This document shows positions 16,790 to 26,044 of a stretch of DNA of 64,000 nt, piece by piece. This stretch comes from Actinomycetes bacterium. GTDB lineage: Bacteria; Actinomycetota; Acidimicrobiia; Acidimicrobiales; RAAP-2. The notes below the pieces were generated by a model. The model saw nothing but the letters and a program-made list of their open reading frames with translations, did not search any database and had not been told where the DNA came from. How positions within the stretch are numbered: position 1 is the stretch's first letter; each line of letters starts with the position of its first letter. A program made the translations under genes and the position numbers. The stretch covers positions 1-64,000 of the forward strand of contig JAJYSP010000012.1 in assembly GCA_021793515.1 (NCBI GenBank). Direction: 5' to 3'.

Positions 16790-17271
16790 CGCTGTGCCTC
16801 CATCTTCGCTCGGAGTCGGACCGCAACGCAGGCCGGCACGAAGGCGTCTACGTTGCCGCCGTAGCGGGCCACCTCGCGCAGCAGTCGCGACGCGATGAAG
16901 GAGTGGCTCGAACTCGTCGGGAGAAAGAGGGTCTCCACGCCCGACAGGGAACGGTTCATCTGGGCCATCTGCAACTCGCTCTCGAAGTCCGACACGGCCC
17001 GCAGCCCCTTCACGATGGCGGTCGCCTGAACATCTTTGGCCACGTTCACCAGGAGTGTTGAGATCGACACGATTCGTACCGACTTGATGTGCGCACAACT
17101 CTCGGCGATCATCTCGCGTCGCTCGTCCAGATCGAACATTGGCTCGGACTTCTGGGGGTTGCGGATCGCGGCGACGACGATCTCGTCGAAGATGTGCGAC
17201 GCCCGCTCGACGACCTCGAGATGCCCATTGTGAAACGGATCGAAGGAACCTGGGATGAGACCGACTGTCAT
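16786..17271 (-). CDS. coaD: phosphopantetheine adenylyltransferase
   Basis: 161 residues. 'VGLIPGSFDPFHNGHLEVVE' has the nucleotidyltransferase GxxxPxHxGH motif, with 'LLVNVAKDVQATAIVKGLRA' and 'SSSHSFIASRLLREVARYGG' (the ISSSxxR-like block). The enzyme makes dephospho-CoA from phosphopantetheine, the penultimate CoA step. It overlaps rsmD by 4 bases upstream and the SepIVA-like gene by 4 bases downstream; rsmD-coaD is a widespread pair. Confidence 0.95.
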   Translation of the reverse strand: MTVGLIPGSFDPFHNGHLEVVERASHIFDEIVVAAIRNPQKSEPMFDLDERREMIAESCAHIKSVRIVSISTLLVNVAKDVQATAIVKGLRAVSDFESELQMAQMNRSLSGVETLFLPTSSSHSFIASRLLREVARYGGNVDAFVPACVAVRLRAKMEAQR

Positions 17272-17795
17272 GGGGCCCCTTGCTCGCTCGGTTCCAACAT
17301 CGTTACGAGCGTAGTGCCGTAGTGCTTGGTTTTGGTGACCGTCCAGCCCACAGGGGCGTCGGCGTACCGGTCATTCTCGATGATGACGCGTTCGGCGACC
17401 ACGGTTTCGAGCAGCGAGGCGACGTCCAGCGGGCCGTACGGCGGATCCGCGACGATCAGGTCAAAGGCGAGCGGTGGCCGCCATCCCGGCAGGCTGGTGC
17501 GCACGAAATGGGCCTCGCCGGTAAGGCCGAGTGGTGCCAGATTCGTCCGGGCGGCATTCAGGCACTCGGGGTCGGCGTCGACGAAGTACACCTGGGCCGC
17601 CCCTCGCGACAGCGCCTCGATCCCCATCGCACCCGAACCGCAGTAGAGGTCCGCCACGATCAACCCGCTCAAGCCGCCTCGGCTCTCTAGCATCGAGAAG
17701 ATTGCTTCGCGGGCGTAGTCGGTCGTCGGACGAACCGTCGAGGGGATCTTGGCCTTGAGCGGCCGACCGCGGGCCTCACCACCAATTACTCGCAC
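17268..17795 (-). CDS. rsmD: 16S rRNA (guanine-966-N2)-methyltransferase
   Basis: 175 residues. The N-terminus 'MRVIGGEARGRPLKAKIPST' and 'VRPTTDYAREAIFSML' are typical of RsmD. The Rossmann AdoMet motif is 'VADLYCGSGAMGIEALSRGA', and the catalytic N6/N2-type motif IV is 'DLIVADPPYG'. It methylates G966 near the P site. The ATG is 19 bases from the recG stop; the pair recG-rsmD-coaD is common in bacteria. Confidence 0.93.
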   Translation of the reverse strand: MRVIGGEARGRPLKAKIPSTVRPTTDYAREAIFSMLESRGGLSGLIVADLYCGSGAMGIEALSRGAAQVYFVDADPECLNAARTNLAPLGLTGEAHFVRTSLPGWRPPLAFDLIVADPPYGPLDVASLLETVVAERVIIENDRYADAPVGWTVTKTKHYGTTLVTMLEPSEQGAP

Positions 17796-17814
17796 CCACT
17801 CAGGCTACGTGGTA

Positions 17815-20013
17815 TCACGACATGAACAAGTACTCGGCCTCATCGGCGTCCACGAAGAGGCGCAACTCATCGACCAGTGCGGGTTGATCGGTGAGATCGT
17901 CGGTGACGAGGCGACCGGCGACTTCGTGGGCTGCCTCGAGCAGGTCACCGTCACGCGTCAGCGACGCGAGTCGCAGGTCACTGGGTCCGCGTTGGCGCGA
18001 CCCGAGGATCGTGCCCTCCCCGCGTAGGGCGAGGTCCACCTCCGCGAGCACGAAGCCGTCCGTCGAATCGACCAGTGCCTCCAGCCTGGTGACGCCGTCT
18101 GGCGACGGGGGCTCGCCGAGCAGGTAGCAGTAACTCGCGAGGTCCGAACGGCCGACCCGGCCGCGGAGCTGGTGGAGTTGGGCCAGTCCGAAGCGCCACG
18201 CGTCTTCGATCACGATCGCCGTCGCCTCGGGCACGTCGACGCCGACCTCAATGACAACGGTGGCGACGAGCACGTCGAGACGACCGGCGCGAAAGTCATT
18301 CATTACCGCCTCTTTGTCGGGGCCCTTCATCTGACCGTGCACCAGCCCCACGCGCAGCCCCGCCAACTCGTGGTTCGCGAGTCGGGCGTGCTCTTCGACC
18401 GCACTCGCCGCCTCGATCCGCTCGGACTCCTCGACCAGCGGGCAGATGACGTAGGCCCGGTGACCGGCGGCGACCTCCGCTCGCACCCGTCGCCAGCACG
18501 CATCCTGGTCCGCCGCCGAACGGGCCCACGCGGTCTCGATTGGTACCCGCCCCTGAGGCAGTTCATCAAGCACGGAACGTTCTAGGTCACCGAAGAGCAC
18601 CATCGCCGCCGTCCGAGGTATCGGCGTCGCGGTCATGACGAGAAGATCGGGTACGGCGTCGAACCCCAACCGGTTCGACGCCTTGGCGCGCAGGATCGCG
18701 CGCTGTTCGACGCCAAAGCGGTGCTGTTCGTCGATCACCACCACGCCCAGGGCGCGGAACGTGACGTCCTCTGTGAGCAGCGCGTGCGTGCCGACGACGA
18801 CGTCGACCTCGCCGTTCGCGATCCGCGCGAGGGCGTCGCGACGTTCGCTCGCGCGTAACCGTCCGCTGAGCAGCTGGACCGCGAGCGGTCGTGACCCGCC
18901 GAGCACCCCCGGATCACGCACCCGCAGTTCAGCCAGATCGGCGCGAATGGACGCGACGTGCTGCTCGGCGAGCACCTCAGTTGGCACCATCAGGGCTGCC
19001 TGCTGGCCATCGTCGACGGCGACCAGCATCGTCGCCAACGCCACCATGGTCTTACCGCTGCCCACGTCACCCTGCAAAAGCCGGTGCATCGGCACGGGTG
19101 ACGCCAGGTCGGCGACGATCTCGCCGAGCACGCGTCGCTGGGCACCGGTGAGCCGGTAGCGATGGCCACCGAGGAACTGGTTTAACAGCGACGGTGCGAC
19201 GACGCCGGGATCGGGATCGAGGTCGTCGACGCTGACCGCGTGGGCCACGCCCGCCGACTCGCGCTCCAACCGGCGCCGGCGCAGCGCGAGCAGCACCTGC
19301 AAGCGCAGGAACTCGTCAAAGGCCAGTCGCCGGCGGGCTGGTTCCACGTCCTCGAGTGCGGCGGGCAGGTGGATCCCCCAGAAGGCGTCGGTGCGCGCGA
19401 CGAGTCCGCGCTCGGCGAGCACCCAGTTTGGCAGTGGGTCAAGGAGTGGACCGGCGCGGCGCAACGTCTCCTCGATGAAGCCACCGAGCTCCCAGCTCGT
19501 CAACCCCGCCTTGCCAGACGCGGGATAGATCGGGACCACGCGGCCGACTCGACTGGCGTCGCGTTCGTCGCCCGACGCGGCGACGATCACGTCGACCACC
19601 GGATTGGCCATCTGGCGGCGCGCCCGGTAGTCGCCCACCTTGCCAAAGAAGAGCGCCTGGGTCCCGACGGGCAGTTGATTGGCCCGCCACGCCTGATTGA
19701 AGAACACGACGTCGAGGGTCTCGCTGTCGTCAGCGACGGTGACCTCGACCATCGAACGACCCTGGCGCGTTCGCCGTGACCGCACGGCACTGACGGTGCC
19801 GAAAACGGCGGCTTCGTCACCAACACTCAGGTCCGAGACGTCGACGCGGCGCGTCCGGTCAACGTACCTTCGCGGGTAGTGGGTCAGGAGATCAAGCACG
19901 CTCCCGAGTCCGATCGAACGCAGCGCCGCGGCCCGCTTGTCGCCGACGTGACGGAGTTGCTCGATGCGCACCTCGCCGAGTTGACGCAGCCGTCGCGGCG
20001 CCAACTCGCTCAC
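17815..20013 (-). CDS. recG: ATP-dependent DNA helicase RecG
   Basis: 732 residues. An N-terminal wedge/OB domain ('LLTHYPRRYVDRTRRVDVSD', 'AVFGTVSAVRSRRTRQGRSM') precedes two helicase lobes: Walker A 'RLLQGDVGSGKTMVALATML', the DEAH-variant 'VVVIDEQHRFGVEQRAILRA', motif III 'LVMTATPIPRTAAMVLFGDL', 'GLVHGQMKGPDKEAVMNDFR', 'VLVATVVIEVGVDVPEATAI', and motif VI/TRG-like region 'LHQLRGRVGRSDLASYCYLL'. RecG regresses stalled forks and branch-migrates junctions. The start overlaps the DAK2-protein stop by 4 bases. Confidence 0.96.
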   Translation of the reverse strand: MSELAPRRLRQLGEVRIEQLRHVGDKRAAALRSIGLGSVLDLLTHYPRRYVDRTRRVDVSDLSVGDEAAVFGTVSAVRSRRTRQGRSMVEVTVADDSETLDVVFFNQAWRANQLPVGTQALFFGKVGDYRARRQMANPVVDVIVAASGDERDASRVGRVVPIYPASGKAGLTSWELGGFIEETLRRAGPLLDPLPNWVLAERGLVARTDAFWGIHLPAALEDVEPARRRLAFDEFLRLQVLLALRRRRLERESAGVAHAVSVDDLDPDPGVVAPSLLNQFLGGHRYRLTGAQRRVLGEIVADLASPVPMHRLLQGDVGSGKTMVALATMLVAVDDGQQAALMVPTEVLAEQHVASIRADLAELRVRDPGVLGGSRPLAVQLLSGRLRASERRDALARIANGEVDVVVGTHALLTEDVTFRALGVVVIDEQHRFGVEQRAILRAKASNRLGFDAVPDLLVMTATPIPRTAAMVLFGDLERSVLDELPQGRVPIETAWARSAADQDACWRRVRAEVAAGHRAYVICPLVEESERIEAASAVEEHARLANHELAGLRVGLVHGQMKGPDKEAVMNDFRAGRLDVLVATVVIEVGVDVPEATAIVIEDAWRFGLAQLHQLRGRVGRSDLASYCYLLGEPPSPDGVTRLEALVDSTDGFVLAEVDLALRGEGTILGSRQRGPSDLRLASLTRDGDLLEAAHEVAGRLVTDDLTDQPALVDELRLFVDADEAEYLFMS

Positions 20014-21644
20014 TCGAGGCCGAAGAAGTAGGGGTAGAAGGGCTGACCGCCGTGGTGGACCTCGACGCCCACCGCTGGGTGGGTCTCACCGACGAACTCA
20101 GTGATCTGACGAGTCACCGTCGCGCTCGATCCTTCGCCCTCGATAATCGTCAGCAGTTCGTGGTCCTCGGTGATCATCGAGTCCAAGAGCGCGATGCTCG
20201 CGGCCTCGATCGACTCGGCAATCGAACGGACCGAGTCGGCGTCGACGCCGATCCAGTCGCCCTCGTGGACCTCACCGGCGTCGGTCGCGGCGTTTCGCAC
20301 GGCCCGCGTGACCTCGCCGGCCCTGACGTGTTCGGCGGCGTCGGTCATCGCACGCACGTTGGTCGCCCCGTCGGCGTTCGGATCGTAGGCGAGCAGGGCG
20401 GCGAAGCCCCCGACGATCGACATCGTGGGCACGACCGAAACCGCGGCGTCAACGAGTGCATCGACCTGGTTCGCCACCGGCACGATATTCGAGTTGTTGG
20501 GCAGCACCACCACCTGGTCCGAACCCGTGGCCCGGACCGCCTCGACCAGGTCGGCCGTGGAGGGGTTCATCGATTGTCCTCCACTGACGAGCACCCGCAC
20601 GCCAAGGGAGCGGAAGATCCGCCCCACGCCGTCGCCGGCGACGACCGCGACTACGGCGGTCGCGGGTGGCGGACCATCGGCTTCGATCTCGGCGGTGGCC
20701 GCGTCGCGAACCCAGCGCTCCTCGAGGACTTGTTCGGCGAGGTCGGTCACGCGAATCTCGCGCGGCCGGCCCGCGTCGAGGGCGGCCTCGATCGCCGGGC
20801 CGATCTCGTCGGTGTGAATATGACAGTTGTAGAGCCCGTCGCCGCCCACGATGACGATGGAGTCACCGAGTCCCGACCACACGTCACGAAAGGCGCGCAT
20901 CCGATCGTCCTCGGCCGCGAGGAGGTACATGACCTCGTAGCGCGGTGACCCGTTGGCGATCGACGTCGAGTTCGTGACGGCAACGTCGTGGACGTCGAGG
21001 GAGTCGACGGATGGTGGGACCGGCAACGCGTCATTGCTGACGACGTGGCACAGCGCGTCAAAGAAGAGCAGCAGGCCGGTGCCTCCGGAGTCCACGACGC
21101 CGGCCTGTTTCAACACCGGCAGTTGCTCGGGCGTGTGCGCCAGCGCCTCGCGCGCCCGGTCTCGTGCGCCGCGAACGACCTTGGACAACGAGGTGGTGGC
21201 GGCGTTGGCCCCCTGGGCCGCCGCACGCGCCACCGAGAGGATCGTGCCCTCCACGGGACGCACGACGGCCTGACGCGCCAACACGTCGGCGTGACTCAGC
21301 GATTCGGCGAGCAACGAGGGGGTGATCACGGCCACGGACTTGAACTTCTCGACGAGGCCGCGCAACAGCTGGGACAGGATGACGCCCGAGTTTCCGCGTG
21401 CGCCCATCAGCGACCCGTGCGCGATAGCGGTGCACACCTCGTCCATGGAGGCGTCGTCGGCGAGGGGCGCGAAGGCGTCCACGACCGACTCCACGGTCAG
21501 TGCCATATTGGTCCCGGTATCGCCGTCAGGAACCGGAAACACGTTCAACCGGTTGATGACATCCTTGTGTGAGCGCAGCAGTCCCGCGAAGGTGGTAATC
21601 GCGGCGCGCAGATCTTGCGCCGACAGTTTCGTACGGGAGGTCAT
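20010..21644 (-). CDS. DAK2/FakA-like kinase protein
   Basis: 544 residues from the ATG at 21644 ('MTSRTKLSAQDLRAAITTFA'); an ATG 45 bases upstream lies in the divergent rpmB promoter and is less likely. The N-terminal ~200 residues are a DhaL/DAK2 ATP-binding domain: 'VINRLNVFPVPDGDTGTNMA' has the paired Asp metal ligands, with 'AIAHGSLMGARGNSGVILSQ' and 'VVDSGGTGLLLFFDAL'. The C-terminal part matches the FakA/YloV layout ('YNCHIHTDEIGPAIEAALDA', 'VVAGDGVGRIFRSLGVRVLV', 'QVVVLPNNSNIVPVANQVDA'). FakA phosphorylates fatty acids held by FakB (DegV) proteins; no degV gene is in the window. recG-DAK2-rpmB is a conserved neighbourhood. Confidence 0.85.
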   Translation of the reverse strand: MTSRTKLSAQDLRAAITTFAGLLRSHKDVINRLNVFPVPDGDTGTNMALTVESVVDAFAPLADDASMDEVCTAIAHGSLMGARGNSGVILSQLLRGLVEKFKSVAVITPSLLAESLSHADVLARQAVVRPVEGTILSVARAAAQGANAATTSLSKVVRGARDRAREALAHTPEQLPVLKQAGVVDSGGTGLLLFFDALCHVVSNDALPVPPSVDSLDVHDVAVTNSTSIANGSPRYEVMYLLAAEDDRMRAFRDVWSGLGDSIVIVGGDGLYNCHIHTDEIGPAIEAALDAGRPREIRVTDLAEQVLEERWVRDAATAEIEADGPPPATAVVAVVAGDGVGRIFRSLGVRVLVSGGQSMNPSTADLVEAVRATGSDQVVVLPNNSNIVPVANQVDALVDAAVSVVPTMSIVGGFAALLAYDPNADGATNVRAMTDAAEHVRAGEVTRAVRNAATDAGEVHEGDWIGVDADSVRSIAESIEAASIALLDSMITEDHELLTIIEGEGSSATVTRQITEFVGETHPAVGVEVHHGGQPFYPYFFGLE

Positions 21645-21656
21645 CGCTAGCGATGC

Positions 21657-21662
21657 TACAAT
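21657..21662 (+). promoter_or_regulatory. candidate -10 element for rpmB
   Basis: TACAAT lies 60 bases upstream of the rpmB ATG, in the gap between the divergent DAK2 gene and rpmB. No clear -35 box is visible at 17 bases, which is common for actinobacterial promoters. The ribosome site AAGGAG follows nearer the start. Confidence 0.35.
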
Positions 21663-21722
21663 GGCTCTTCGGTTTTCACTCGCGGCCACGGGCGCCGCGA
21701 TTGCGTAAGGAGAATGTTCACC

Positions 21723-21932
21723 ATGGCGTCAGTCTGCGAGATTTGCGGCAAGAAGCCGTCATTCGGCATGAACGTTTCCCACTCGCACCGACGCACCAAG
21801 CGGCGCTGGAACCCCAACATCCAGCGCGTGCGCGCCCTAGTGGGTGGGACGCCCAAGCGCCTCAACGTGTGCACCGGCTGTCTGCGCGCCGGCAAAGTCA
21901 CCAAGCCGGTCCGTCGGGTCACGAACGCCTGA
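21723..21932 (+). CDS. rpmB: 50S ribosomal protein L28
   Basis: 69 residues from the second in-frame ATG ('[20 protein letters not shown]'), which has AAGGAG upstream and the family-typical first residues; the first ATG adds only three residues. This is the zinc-binding (C+) form, with 'CEIC' at residues 5-8 and 'CTGC' further on. The core '[17 protein letters not shown]' and '[17 protein letters not shown]' are clear. It is divergent from the DAK2 gene and convergent with thiL: the two stop codons are directly adjacent. Confidence 0.96.
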   Translation: MASVCEICGKKPSFGMNVSHSHRRTKRRWNPNIQRVRALVGGTPKRLNVCTGCLRAGKVTKPVRRVTNA

Positions 21933-22889
21933 TCAAAGGCTGTGCTGCCAGCCTCGTCGCTCGAGGTGCTCGCCCCGTAACGTCCGCGTCGCCCGGTTCG
22001 TGACAATTCGTCCGATCGCCAGTGGCGGGCGAAGTCCACGTCCGTGCAGGACCAAGGCGAGTCTCGCCGGATCGTCCGTCGCGATCAGGAGTTCGTAGTC
22101 CTCACCACCGCTCAACGCCTCGTCATCGCTCGCGCCGTCAGCGACGGGCACGTCGTGGAGGGCAAAACCGACGCCGCTGGCGTCGCACAACCGGTGCAGG
22201 TCGAGCGCGAGCCCGTCGCTCAGGTCCATCATCGCGTGCACGCCCGCCCCGCGTGCGGCCAACCCCTCGGCCAGCCGCGGCCAGGGACGGCGGTGCGCGA
22301 TGACCAGTGGATGGTCGAGACCGGCCCCCGCTCTACGAAGTCGCAGACCGGCGGCCGATCGACCGAGAGGCCCCGTGACCAGGATCGTATCCCCCGCTCG
22401 GGCCCCACGACGCAAGACGGCGCCCTTGCCCGGACACTCGCCGAGCACCGTCACCGCGACCGCGACGTCTCGACCGAGACTTAAGTCCCCGCCCACGATG
22501 GGGCAATCGGTGGCACTGGCCGCATCGGCGATCCCACGGTGCAACTCCTCGAGGTCGGTGCCCGGCGGCGCGGTGACCGCGACCACGATCGCCCGGGCCC
22601 GTGCACCCATCGCCGCGAGATCCGAGACCGCGGCCGCGACCGCCTTGAAGCCGAGATCCTCGAGCGGAAAAAGTGCCGCGTCGAGGTGGATACCCCACAC
22701 CGCGGTGTCCGTACTCACCAGCGTCTGGCCGACGAAGGGCGCCAAGACGGCCGCGTCGTCACCGACGTGGACCTCGCCGGGCGGAATGTCGCGCCGACCC
22801 ACGATGGCGGCGATACGCTCCACTATGTCGTCTTCGCGCCGTACGGGTCCCCCTAGGGGGACACCGGGTGGGCCGTCAGTCGCGTTCAC
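21933..22889 (-). CDS. thiL: thiamine-monophosphate kinase
   Basis: 318 residues. AIR-synthase/ThiL fold: the metal-binding loop '[20 protein letters not shown]', '[20 protein letters not shown]' (normally TDxxxEGVHFD), '[20 protein letters not shown]', '[20 protein letters not shown]', '[20 protein letters not shown]' and '[20 protein letters not shown]'. It phosphorylates thiamine monophosphate to the diphosphate cofactor. The ATG at 22889 leaves a 17-residue non-conserved leader; a later GTG/ATG start is possible. It is divergent from PEP carboxykinase with about 50 bases between starts. Confidence 0.92.
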   Translation of the reverse strand: MNATDGPPGVPLGGPVRREDDIVERIAAIVGRRDIPPGEVHVGDDAAVLAPFVGQTLVSTDTAVWGIHLDAALFPLEDLGFKAVAAAVSDLAAMGARARAIVVAVTAPPGTDLEELHRGIADAASATDCPIVGGDLSLGRDVAVAVTVLGECPGKGAVLRRGARAGDTILVTGPLGRSAAGLRLRRAGAGLDHPLVIAHRRPWPRLAEGLAARGAGVHAMMDLSDGLALDLHRLCDASGVGFALHDVPVADGASDDEALSGGEDYELLIATDDPARLALVLHGRGLRPPLAIGRIVTNRATRTLRGEHLERRGWQHSL

Positions 22890-22939
22890 GACGCCGAGAC
22901 GTTGTCGAGTGGCAACGGAGAGACAACGGAGGGCTTCAC

Positions 22940-24730
22940 GTGTCGTACCCCACCCGCAACCAACAACTCATCGACTGGGTTGAAAAAGTTGCCGCACTCA
23001 CCACACCCGATCGTATCCACTGGTGCGACGGATCAGCCGAGGAATACGACGCGCTCTGCCAATTGCTCGTAGACAACGGCACCTTCACGAAGCTCGCCGA
23101 CGCCAAGCGACCCAATAGTTACTACGCCGCCTCCGACCCCGGTGACGTTGCGCGCGTCGAAGACCGGACCTTCATCTGCTCACGTCTCGAGTCCGACGCC
23201 GGCCCGACCAACAACTGGCGCGATCCCGCCGAGATGCGCGAGACACTCGACGGCCTGTTCGCCGGTTCGATGCGCGGGCGCACGATGTACGTGGTGCCGT
23301 TCTCGATGGGGCCGCTCGGCTCCAAGATTGCCCACATCGGTGTGGAGATCACTGACTCCGCCTACGTCGCGGTCTCGATGCGCATCATGACCCGCATGGG
23401 CGCTGGCGCGCTGGAAGTGCTCGGCGACAACGGCACGTTCGTGCCGTGTCTGCACTCGGTTGGTATGCCACTCGCAGACGGAAAGGCCGACGTCCCGTGG
23501 CCCTGTGACGCGGACAACAAGTACATCGTCCAGTTCCCCGACACGCGAGAGATCATCTCCTACGGTTCGGGCTACGGCGGCAACGCGCTGCTCGGCAAGA
23601 AGTGCTTCGCCTTGCGTATCGCGTCGGTGATGGCGCGAGACGACGGCTGGCTCGCTGAGCACATGCTCATCTTGAAGTTGACGAACCCGGCGGGTGAGAC
23701 TCGCTACGTGACCGGCGCCTTCCCGAGCGCCTGTGGCAAGACGAACCTCGCCATGCTGGTGCCGACCTTGCCGGGCTGGAAGGTCGAGACCATCGGCGAC
23801 GACATCTGCTGGATGAAGCCCGGTCCCGACGGTCGCCTCTACGCGATTAATCCCGAAGCGGGCTTCTTCGGTGTGGCCCCTGGTACCAACTTCGACACCA
23901 ACCCCAACGCGATGTACTCCGTTGAGGCGAACACCATCTTCACCAACACCGCGTTGACTGACGACGGCGACGTCTGGTGGGAAGGGATGAGTGAACCGCC
24001 CGCCCACCTCACTGACTGGCGCGGCCAGTCGTGGACGCCCGAGTCCGCCACCCCCGCCGCGCACCCGAACTCACGATTCACAGCACCGGCCGACCAGGAC
24101 CCCGCCATCGCCCCTGAGTGGCAGGACCCCGCGGGTGTGCCGATTGACGCGATCCTCTTTGGTGGACGTCGCGCCAGCGTGGTGCCGCTCGTCTTCGAAT
24201 CGCGCGACTGGGCCCACGGCGTGTTCCTCGGTTCCATCATGGCCTCCGAGACAACGGCGGCGGCGGCGGGAGCCGTCGGGAATCTGCGCCGCGACCCGTT
24301 CGCGATGCTGCCGTTCTGCGGGTACAACATGGCTGACTACTTCGCGCACTGGCTCACGTTCGCCGACCGGTTCGATGAGTCGACGTTGCCCAAGATCTTC
24401 TACGTCAACTGGTTCCGCAAGGCCGACGACGGACACTGGCTGTGGCCCGGCTACGGCGAGAACAGTCGCGTGCTCGAGTGGGTGTTCGAGCGCAGCGCCG
24501 GACGGGGCCAAGCCGTCGAGACGCCCATCGGCTACGTTCCGGCACCGGGGGCGCTCAACGTCGATGGACTCGACTTGCCCGAGGCTGACCTCTCGCTGCT
24601 TCTCGCCGTCAACCACGACGAATGGCGTAACGAGGTCCCGTTGATCCGCCAACACTTCGCTCAGTTCGCCGACCGGTTGCCCGCCGCGTTGCTCGAACAG
24701 GTCGACGACCTCGAAGCGCGGCTGGGTTAG
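22940..24730 (+). CDS. pckG: phosphoenolpyruvate carboxykinase (GTP)
   Basis: 596 residues from a GTG with GGAGGG upstream; the longer frame upstream runs antisense through thiL and is rejected. The GTP-class signature '[20 protein letters not shown]' contains the P-loop and the hyper-reactive cysteine. Other blocks: '[20 protein letters not shown]', '[17 protein letters not shown]', '[20 protein letters not shown]', '[20 protein letters not shown]', '[20 protein letters not shown]' and '[20 protein letters not shown]'. It converts oxaloacetate and GTP to PEP and CO2; actinobacteria use this class both for gluconeogenesis and anaplerosis. The gene ends one base before the convergent ndh stop. 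Confidence 0.97.
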   Translation: MSYPTRNQQLIDWVEKVAALTTPDRIHWCDGSAEEYDALCQLLVDNGTFTKLADAKRPNSYYAASDPGDVARVEDRTFICSRLESDAGPTNNWRDPAEMRETLDGLFAGSMRGRTMYVVPFSMGPLGSKIAHIGVEITDSAYVAVSMRIMTRMGAGALEVLGDNGTFVPCLHSVGMPLADGKADVPWPCDADNKYIVQFPDTREIISYGSGYGGNALLGKKCFALRIASVMARDDGWLAEHMLILKLTNPAGETRYVTGAFPSACGKTNLAMLVPTLPGWKVETIGDDICWMKPGPDGRLYAINPEAGFFGVAPGTNFDTNPNAMYSVEANTIFTNTALTDDGDVWWEGMSEPPAHLTDWRGQSWTPESATPAAHPNSRFTAPADQDPAIAPEWQDPAGVPIDAILFGGRRASVVPLVFESRDWAHGVFLGSIMASETTAAAAGAVGNLRRDPFAMLPFCGYNMADYFAHWLTFADRFDESTLPKIFYVNWFRKADDGHWLWPGYGENSRVLEWVFERSAGRGQAVETPIGYVPAPGALNVDGLDLPEADLSLLLAVNHDEWRNEVPLIRQHFAQFADRLPAALLEQVDDLEARLG

Positions 24731-24731
24731 C

Positions 24732-26015
24732 TCACTCGGCGGTCTCGGCGTCCGCGACGATCAGACGGGGGCCCGATGGCCAGTCGAAGTATCGCCACGT
24801 CCAGTTGATCAGCACGCGGAGCCGGTTCCTGAAACCGACCAGATAGAACAGGTGCAGACCGAGCCAAGCCAGCCAACCGAGCGTCCCGCGGATCACGCCG
24901 CCTCGCGGCAATTTCGCAACCGCGGCCCGTCGACCGATGGTCGCCATGATGCCCTTGTTGCGGTAGACGAAGGCCATCGTCGGCTGGCCCCGCGTGACCC
25001 GCAGGATCTGGGTGGCGCAGTGACGGCCCGACTGGATGGCGACGGGCGCCAACTGGGGGCAGAAGGACCCGTCGGCGCTCGGTATGGCGGCCGCGTCACC
25101 GACCGCCCAGACGTTCTCACTGGTCGCGCACCGTAGGTCGACGCCCACGCTCGCTCGCCCACCGGGCCCGGCCGCCACCGACAGTCCGTGGACGAGCGTT
25201 CCACTTGCGGTAACCCCGGCGGCCCAGATGACCGCCGCGGTCTCGAGCCGCTCGCCGTCAGCGAACCGGATCGCCCCCTCCTCGACCGCAACCACCGAGC
25301 GACCGAAGTGAACCTCGACGCCGAGTTCGGCCAGTTCTCGGGCGGCGTAGCGGCTCGCGGACTCGGGGAACGCCGTAAGCAGTCGATCGGCGAGGTCGAC
25401 CAACACCACGCGAACTCGGCTCGCATCGAGCCGTAACCCGTCGCGACGCAGCGCAATGGCGATCAACTCCGCGAGCGCCCCGGCCGTCTCGACACCGGTC
25501 GGTCCTCCACCGACGACGACGAACGTGAGCGACACGGATTCACGTTCGGCCCGCACGTCGGCATCCTCGAGCGCGAGCAGCAACCGGTTGCGCAGTCGAC
25601 GAGCGTCGGCGAGCGAGTAGAGCGGCATCGCGTACTGCGAGGCGCCAGGGATTCCAAAGTAGGCCGCCGTCGCACCGGTGGCGATGACCAGGTGGTCGTA
25701 GTCCAGTCGAGAACCGTCGTCGAGTACCACGGCGTTGGTCGCGTGATCGACCTGGCGCACACGCCCGTGCCGGAAGCGAACGTTGGGCGCGCCACCAAAG
25801 ATCGTGCGAATCGGGTACGCCACGTCCGCAGGCTCGAGTCCCGCCGTGGCGACCTGGTAGAGCAGGGGCAGAAACGTGTGGAAGTTGTGCTTGTCGATGA
25901 TGGTGACGCGAACGGATGAATTCGCGAGGCCCCGCCCGACGGCGATCCCGGCGAATCCCCCACCGACGACGACGACGTGCGTCGCCTTGTCGTCCATTGC
26001 TTCGGGTTGTGCCAT
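24732..26015 (-). CDS. ndh: type II NADH dehydrogenase / pyridine nucleotide-disulfide oxidoreductase
   Basis: 427 residues from the ATG at 26015 ('MAQPEAMDDKATHVVVVGGG'); a longer frame enters the MFS gene. FAD-binding GxGxxG is 'VVVVGGGFAGIAVGRGLA', then 'FHTFLPLLYQVATAGLEPAD', the second NAD-binding glycine motif 'FVVVGGGPTGVETAGALAEL', 'VIWAAGVTASGTLVHGL', and the C-terminal FAD loop 'ENVWAVGDAAAIPSADGSFC', 'QLAPVAIQSGRHCATQI'. The C-terminal 'WLGLHLFYLVGFRNRLRVLI' is the amphipathic membrane-attachment region of NDH-2. It passes electrons from NADH to quinone without pumping protons. Confidence 0.9.
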   Translation of the reverse strand: MAQPEAMDDKATHVVVVGGGFAGIAVGRGLANSSVRVTIIDKHNFHTFLPLLYQVATAGLEPADVAYPIRTIFGGAPNVRFRHGRVRQVDHATNAVVLDDGSRLDYDHLVIATGATAAYFGIPGASQYAMPLYSLADARRLRNRLLLALEDADVRAERESVSLTFVVVGGGPTGVETAGALAELIAIALRRDGLRLDASRVRVVLVDLADRLLTAFPESASRYAARELAELGVEVHFGRSVVAVEEGAIRFADGERLETAAVIWAAGVTASGTLVHGLSVAAGPGGRASVGVDLRCATSENVWAVGDAAAIPSADGSFCPQLAPVAIQSGRHCATQILRVTRGQPTMAFVYRNKGIMATIGRRAAVAKLPRGGVIRGTLGWLAWLGLHLFYLVGFRNRLRVLINWTWRYFDWPSGPRLIVADAETAE

Positions 26016-26044
26016 GGCCCAGTACAGCACATCACCGAGTCGCG

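Noticed and set aside
22673-22939. Upstream extension of PEP carboxykinase
   Set aside because: It runs antisense through thiL; the GTG at 22940 has a ribosome site and the normal family N-terminus.
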